Shown: piece after piece, positions 58,370-64,000 of the stretch
Numbering within the stretch: position 1 is the stretch's first letter
How the letters are laid out: every line of letters begins with the position of its first letter
NCBI RefSeq assembly: GCF_003590095.1
Contig: NC_039499.1
Span: 3,100,001 to 3,164,000, forward strand
Source: Trichoplusia ni
Lineage: Eukaryota; Arthropoda; Insecta; Lepidoptera; Noctuidae
Direction: 5' to 3'
DNA length: 64,000 nt
Position numbers and translations under genes: made by a program
Notes under the pieces: generated by a model
Seen by the model: only the letters and a program-made list of their open reading frames with translations
What the model was told of the DNA's origin: nothing
Databases searched by the model: none

Positions 58370-61300
58370 TGTGAGTGGTGTGTTAGAATGATTACTTAAG
58401 AAAGTACATATAATTTGAAAGAGTCATATTTGTACTAGCCTCCATTAAGTTCGACCCTGCAACTAATGGTTACAACAAGATGTGTACATACATAGAATTG
58501 CAAGGCCATAGTCACCCGTCTAGGCCAATATCGATTCGCTCTTTGTCACTCATGTTCCATGGATAGTAGAGCAGGTTCTCAACCGGTTTTCGATTCTGGA
58601 TCGGTCGTCATACCATATAAAGTTAAGTGAGTAAAGAGAATTAAGAATGGCTGGCAGAATTTAAAATAGTTAACGGAATTCTAAGGGTGCAAAAAACTTA
58701 TTTATTAGTACTAGTTTGTGGATAGATTCTAGATTAGCGCGATTTAAATAACGTTAGTGTGGGAATATTCTGATGATTATTTCGTTTAATTTTTTATGCT
58801 TCAACCGGTTTTCTTTATTTATATTACTTAATTATGTGATCAATATTTATTGCTGACAAATTATTTAAAGCTTAAGGATATATGAACAGGAAAAACATGA
58901 ACATCGTCAAAAGCTTTTACGATGAAGAGAGTTGTAACAAGGGAAACCCAATTGTAATCTTTAGCTTCAGCCTTGTTTAACCAAACGCTGGACATAAAAT
59001 CTCCCAAATTTTAAAACGAAAAAATAATAATACATTACTTCTATACAGACTAAATCAAAGTGACTTGAATGGAACTAATTAAAATACCATACCACTTAAA
59101 ACAAAGATGGGACTCGAAATATTTCAAAAATGTTTTAGTAGGTATCGGAATCTATAGGTGCGTTCAGAAGAATGCTTTAATTAGATTAATCGTTGGCGAT
59201 TTTGATAAGGCGAGTAAAAAGTGGTCGTCGCTTTGACATTAATGAGAATATATTGCCTCCTCTTAATAGATTCTCAGTTTCCTTAAAGGCTGATTGAATG
59301 ACTACTGATTGTGAGTATGTTCTTAGCAATAAAAACTGGATAAGTGTGAGACGGACTGGGGTGTGAAGGATTCTGTAGGTGTAGGTTAAAAAATGGCACA
59401 AAAAATCGTTGAATTTTAGTTATCTATTTTATTTTTATTTTTTATTGCTATTATTAAAAAATACTCTCGGGATACTAAAATTCACTTGGTTTTTATCTGT
59501 GTAATTTTTAACAGTATTTAAAATAACACGGTGCATGAGATACAGCTTGGTGACAGACTGCAGAAAGAGAGCGGAATCTTAACAATGAGTCTCACTTTAC
59601 CCTTTATTTACGGAACCCTAAAAAAACATATACTGTCTTGACATCGTGCAAAGTTTTTATTAATTAATCAGCCTCAGTTTGCTCCCTGATGTCATTGTGG
59701 GGAATGCGATTATTGTATTAATACGTGTGTCACATACCATACAAATGAAATGTATGAAGTTGTTTAATGATGCTCTCCTTTTTAGTGTGGACTTGTTGTT
59801 TGTTAGGTCACGGACTTAGGACATTGGGTGCCCTGTCTTCATACAGTAGTTCTTTGTTATGGAATGTTTTAAAGAAATTAGTGGATTCGATCCTCGATAA
59901 TCGGCTCGAATCTGTTTCCTAAATAAAAAAAGTTTGAATGCATAACAAAGATGAAAAGAAATTTGTAACATTGTTACAAAAAAAAAAACTTTTATAGTAC
60001 TTTTATTCAAATAGGTCAGATAAAAAAAAATGATAACCGAAACATCACTGTAACAACCAAATATACCATTCAACGGGCTGATCACGTACAAAAACGCCCA
60101 TTTCAAGCTTCACCTTCCAAGCCTGCATAATATTACATAAACAAAATGACGTAAAAACGTCACCAAACCCAAAAAAGGACGTATCCTCAAGGCAGAGCCG
60201 TGGCCGGTATACGCAATTACCTCCGCGGTGGTCCAGCAAAACAAAACATAATCGCGATATTTTCATGTATTAAAAATGCATACCGCTCGTCACACGATGA
60301 CAAAACATATTAATAAACGTACATCGCCCTCGGCACCCGGTTCTGAGACGAATGATAATTAAAAAAATAATATTCGCCTCATATTTCGGCCATGAGCAAT
60401 CCTGTATTAAGAGCAATTGAACTGATGGGCGGAATTGGATACGCTTGATTAGTTAAGACCAAATAGGACATGGCGTAAGATCGTATAGCCGAGTGGTTAA
60501 CGATTAAATTTGTTTTTAAGCAACACGTACGAGGCAGTGCGTTGCTATGGCTGTGCTATGCTTTAAAAGTTTTTATGCCTGTTGTAAGTATATTTGATGC
60601 TGTCGAAGTAAAAATAGAGTCATGGCACTTTTTTAAGAATAATCAATTAGACTCTTTTGTTTCGAGATCAACGGTATGGTGTGATATAATTTACTTGACG
60701 TATTTCCTAATGATTTTGTTTTTCCATGCTTAAAACTACATTATTATGTGTAAAATTTATATAATCGAAGGGTTTTCAAGTCATTAGCCAACACAAATAG
60801 GTAGAGAGCCAACAAATTGTCACGTCAGCGTGTAGCCTTCGTCCCGTTTGATTAATGACGATGAAATCGGTAATTTTATCTCAATACCAACTGAAGCGAA
60901 AATCGAAGCATCACAAAGCATTCCGCGTCATCACTTTTTTCACATTTTAATGAGCTCACAATATTTAGATGCAGCGTTTGGTTAATCTCGTTTCTATTGA
61001 TAGAATTGTAATTTAAGATTTGTAAGCTTGTTATCCGTGATGAAATATCATCAGCGTACAAATCAACTGACAGTTGCGGTCTGGTTTCATTACGTCATTG
61101 CTCAGTGATTCATACGGAATGGAGCACTTAAGGATATTCCATTGAAATATTTTATTCGTCTTAATGTAAAGGAGAAAAATCTAAATAAGTCATACTTTGA
61201 GCGTATTTACTGCTTCGTTCGAACTCCTAATTTGTATTCCGTGTGTTCACGCAAAATGACTCTCCAGCGATTTGTTCGCACTTCGTTCTTCAAGTGCGAA

Positions 61301-61520
61301 TCACTTCAAATCGAAACGGTTTTACGAGACCATTAGTGGAGAATTCATTTAGTTTACGGAATGTAAATAAATGTTATTTAAGCCGGATATTAAAAATGGA
61401 TTAATACTCTTATCGTGTCTTAAATCCTCGAAAGAATAAGCTGTTTTAGTCGATTCATCAAAGAGTTTATTAGCTTTTGTAGTCAGATTTTCACCTCCAT
61501 CTTATACACCGGTACCGTCG
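58370..61520. other. Intergenic DNA
   Basis: It contains a likely RTE-type 3' scrap at about 59588-59627 (ACCCTTTATTTACGGAACCC). A tRNA-like A-box sequence at 60485-60500 has no B box. No gene is supported. Confidence 0.45.
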
Positions 61521-61525
61521 GTACT

Positions 61526-61586
61526 GGTGTTGTGGAAGCAAGACGGCATGCTACAAGTTATATAGCAGTATCTCTTTTCCACAACG
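61526..61586. repeat. Dispersed ~60-bp imperfect palindrome, copy 9
   Basis: GGTGTTGTGGAAGCAAGACG faces GTATCTCTTTTCCACAACG across GCATGCTACAAGTTATATAG. The outermost TGTTGTGGAA/TTCCACAACG arms pair well. Confidence 0.6.
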
Positions 61587-61589
61587 TTT

Positions 61590-63275
61590 ACATCAAGAAG
61601 TAGATGTCGTCCTCAACACCTTTCAAGCAACACAATTTAATCCTGTGAATGAGGTGCCTATTAAATAGGTGTTATTCCGATATTGGTGCTATTAAAATGT
61701 AAATATGTGATATGAAATCTCATCGAGATATAATCCAGAAATTTAATAATAATTTACGATCTATAAATATGTTTGTAATGGCGCAGCTGGGACGTCTCTA
61801 TAGAGCTGTTGAGATCGTTTGACGTACTTTCGTAGGATAATATTCTATAGTATCTCAGCAAATAGGCGTTTATTAGTCTTTTGTTAAGCTATCTTTATTT
61901 TTTTCTTTTTCTTCATGTTGTACGATGAAGCAAGTTGTGTGTCAGAGATGAGAAAGTTGCGATGTCTTATTATTATAATGTCATCGAACGGAAAAATATA
62001 CATATTTAGCAATTTTCCAAATAAATGAGAAAGAAATACGCTTATTTCTCAGCTTATTTTTAAGCTACCTATTTCGGTTTTACTTATGGGTAAGTTTTGT
62101 TTTTTAGCTATCTATCGATCTAAGACAGTATTAAATAACGTGAGAATGAAGGCAATGTAATATTTTTACACTCTTAACTCTTCTTTTTTGTGACCCGATC
62201 TATACAGTTAGCTTGAGTGCGGGCTTTCACTGCTTCGCGAGACTATTAGCTTTTCTCAAGCGGTTCTATCGCAAAAGTACATTCACGTAATTGAAACTAG
62301 AATTAACTAGATTACGTGTGTGTAATTTGTTTGATAATTGAAGCACTAAATGCACTTAACTGAATTAAATTCCGGTGAGTCTTAGCTTTTAAAGTGCTGT
62401 GCAGTTTATTTTAGTTTAAGAGTGGTCTGAAATATTAAACGCTAGTGGCGCCCGTGGGGCTATCGACGCTGTGACGATTGGGTACATTTAAGAACAAAAA
62501 AGATAGTGAAGTTGGGGATGATTAAATTAACATCGAATTTTATATGTATGTAAGTGATAACCTAACGATGATTATGCTTATTTTCTAAATACATTCACGA
62601 AGACGAAATGTGTACCAGTTATTTATGTTTTTTACTACTTGCTAACACGGGTGGAGCAATTTAGTTTGGAGGTAGCTAACGTCTGGATAAACATGTACGC
62701 TTTTTATTCAATTAACGAAGGAAGATAATATAAACTACATAGACGTACGATTGACGTTCTATTGGGTATTACTAGAGTCTAAAAAAACTGGGTTTATTTA
62801 ACCAAAATGCCACTTGTCATCTCATTAAACTACTCAAGTATCAAAGATCCTTACATATATGATAATTTCTATTTAAATCCAAGTTAAATTTGACACTTAA
62901 CTGTAATAAATATATGTGAATTAAAACTGGTACTACACTGTTGATAAGTATTAATCAAAATAACGGTCACACGGATCAATATCGGTTTAAAGTAAATATT
63001 ATTATTGACTTTGGATGTTATGATCTAGATATTAGGCGTTGTGTACTTGACCTGTTTCTGCTAGCAACAGTTTAACACATGTGTGTTCTTTTAAGTTTTT
63101 GTAACCTATTTAGAATGACTAATTGATGTCTGGATCACTGGGATAATAGTGCTATTGAATTAAGTATGTTTTGCTTTATGTCATACATATTAATATTATA
63201 AATGTGATAGAAATCCAGTCTGTTTTTCTGCCTATTTTTAGTTGTGTTTGTAACTGGATTTTTTTAACTAAGGCT
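61590..63275. other. Intergenic AT-rich DNA
   Basis: I see no gene, RNA or defined repeat in this stretch. Confidence 0.4.
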
Positions 63276-63280
63276 AATGA

Positions 63281-63438
63281 ATTTAATCCTTGTGTAGCGG
63301 TATCTTTCACAAACATTCAAGACACATGCTCCAAGACGCCCAGACTCAGGGCAAGTACCCCCTACGAGGGGATCGAACCCGTGACACGTTGAGAACAGAG
63401 GATTTAGCGTGGTGACCTGAATCACTTGGCTATCTGTA
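63281..63438 (-). mobile_element. tRNA-derived SINE, family 2, second copy
   Basis: It has the same layout as 45271-45454: ATTTAATCCTTGTGTAGCG at one end, then CAAGACGCCCAGACTCAGGG, then GGGGATCGAACCCGTGACAC with the B box. It is more diverged in the head. Confidence 0.75.
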
Positions 63439-63439
63439 T

Positions 63440-64000
63440 CTAAAGTTTTCACGACTAAACAGCTCACTCTCAAAGTCTCAAGATTTTTAAGAAGAAGGTT
63501 TCTTTCTTGACAAACTGACTTTTTCAAATCGATAAACAATTGATTTTTCATATTCGTATTTAGTCTTTATCCACAGTATTACACAATACAATTCCAATAA
63601 CAAGTTATCATACCAGATATCTTTACTCAAACGTAAAGCCTTGTTAAAAGTAGAATAATATTTTTATAAGAGCAACAATAGTTTCTTGACCCATCGCCCA
63701 CTAGGGCCCATGGCATCAATTTTCCTTAATACACTCCTACGCAGGGAACCCAAGCTGCATTTATTTTGATCTCAACGCCATTGTTACTATAAATCAATGG
63801 GAATTTATTTTTATGAGACAAAATTGAGGTTGGTAGGTGATTTGTAAAACATATAGTCGTTCAGTAGGCGTACAAAGACGGTTGCTCTAAAATTAGTTTC
63901 AAGTGAAATAAATTAATTGAGTTTATCTGTGTATCTATTAAGGGACTAGTCAAACTCATTTAAGTATCTGTTTAGTTTCCATGTATGTACGCATTTTATA
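63440..64000. other. Non-coding right edge of the window
   Basis: Nothing I can name is present. Confidence 0.4.

Noticed and set aside
60481..60512. tRNA-like start (GCCGAGTGGTTAACG)
   Set aside because: There is an A-box match but no B box or foldable cloverleaf downstream.
1..64000. CRISPR arrays, operons, prophage or bacterial features
   Set aside because: Introns, SINEs and LINEs show the DNA is eukaryotic; no regularly spaced direct repeats of CRISPR type are present.

Overview
This window is nuclear DNA from an insect, almost certainly a moth or butterfly. It is AT-rich and intron-bearing, with no operons. It is crowded with repeats typical of lepidopteran genomes: short Helitron-like copies ending in GCGGGCAACAGCTAGT, several tRNA-derived SINE families, an R4/Dong-type LINE sitting in a (TAA)n tract, and RTE-type 3' fragments. 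The species cannot be fixed from the sequence.

Only one host protein gene can be reconstructed completely. It is a 14-exon gene on the + strand (20078-28535) encoding a 546-residue secreted papain-family cysteine protease of the 26-29 kDa proteinase (26-29-p) type. It has a signal peptide, a long N-terminal domain, an I29-like propeptide and an intact catalytic centre (Q349, C355, H494, N514). A TATA box precedes it and an AATAAA follows it. Introns 1-12 are 78-471 bp; intron 13 is 4.2 kb because transposable elements have collected there: a 5'-truncated R4-type LINE, a second unidentified element and an inverted tRNA-derived SINE, with TAA/ATA tracts at the junctions.

The other secure host gene is an intronless tRNA-Asp(GTC) at 930-1001 on the minus strand. 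About 4 kb downstream of the protease, two phase-compatible splice-bounded reading frames (32292-32446 and 32870-32997, + strand) look like exons of a second protein gene that I do not recognise.

The region 36.9-43.0 kb is a nested transposon stack. A minus-strand two-ORF non-LTR retrotransposon of the CR1/Jockey group has an intact 978-codon APE endonuclease/reverse transcriptase ORF2 and an ORF1 with one in-frame stop. Its ORF1-ORF2 spacer is split by a 1,536-bp hAT-like element with a perfect 10-bp terminal inverted repeat and an exact 8-bp target duplication (TTAGAAAT). That element in turn contains a Helitron-like fragment. A 195-bp tandem duplication lies just beyond the LINE's 3' tail.

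The rest (about 1-20 kb, 28.7-32 kb, 33-36 kb and 44-64 kb) is non-coding as far as I can see. It carries scattered repeats, including a family of nine dispersed ~60-bp imperfect palindromes, a hairpin with perfect 40-bp arms, and a 240-bp MITE. Most short open frames here are no longer than chance would give at this base composition, and I did not call them.
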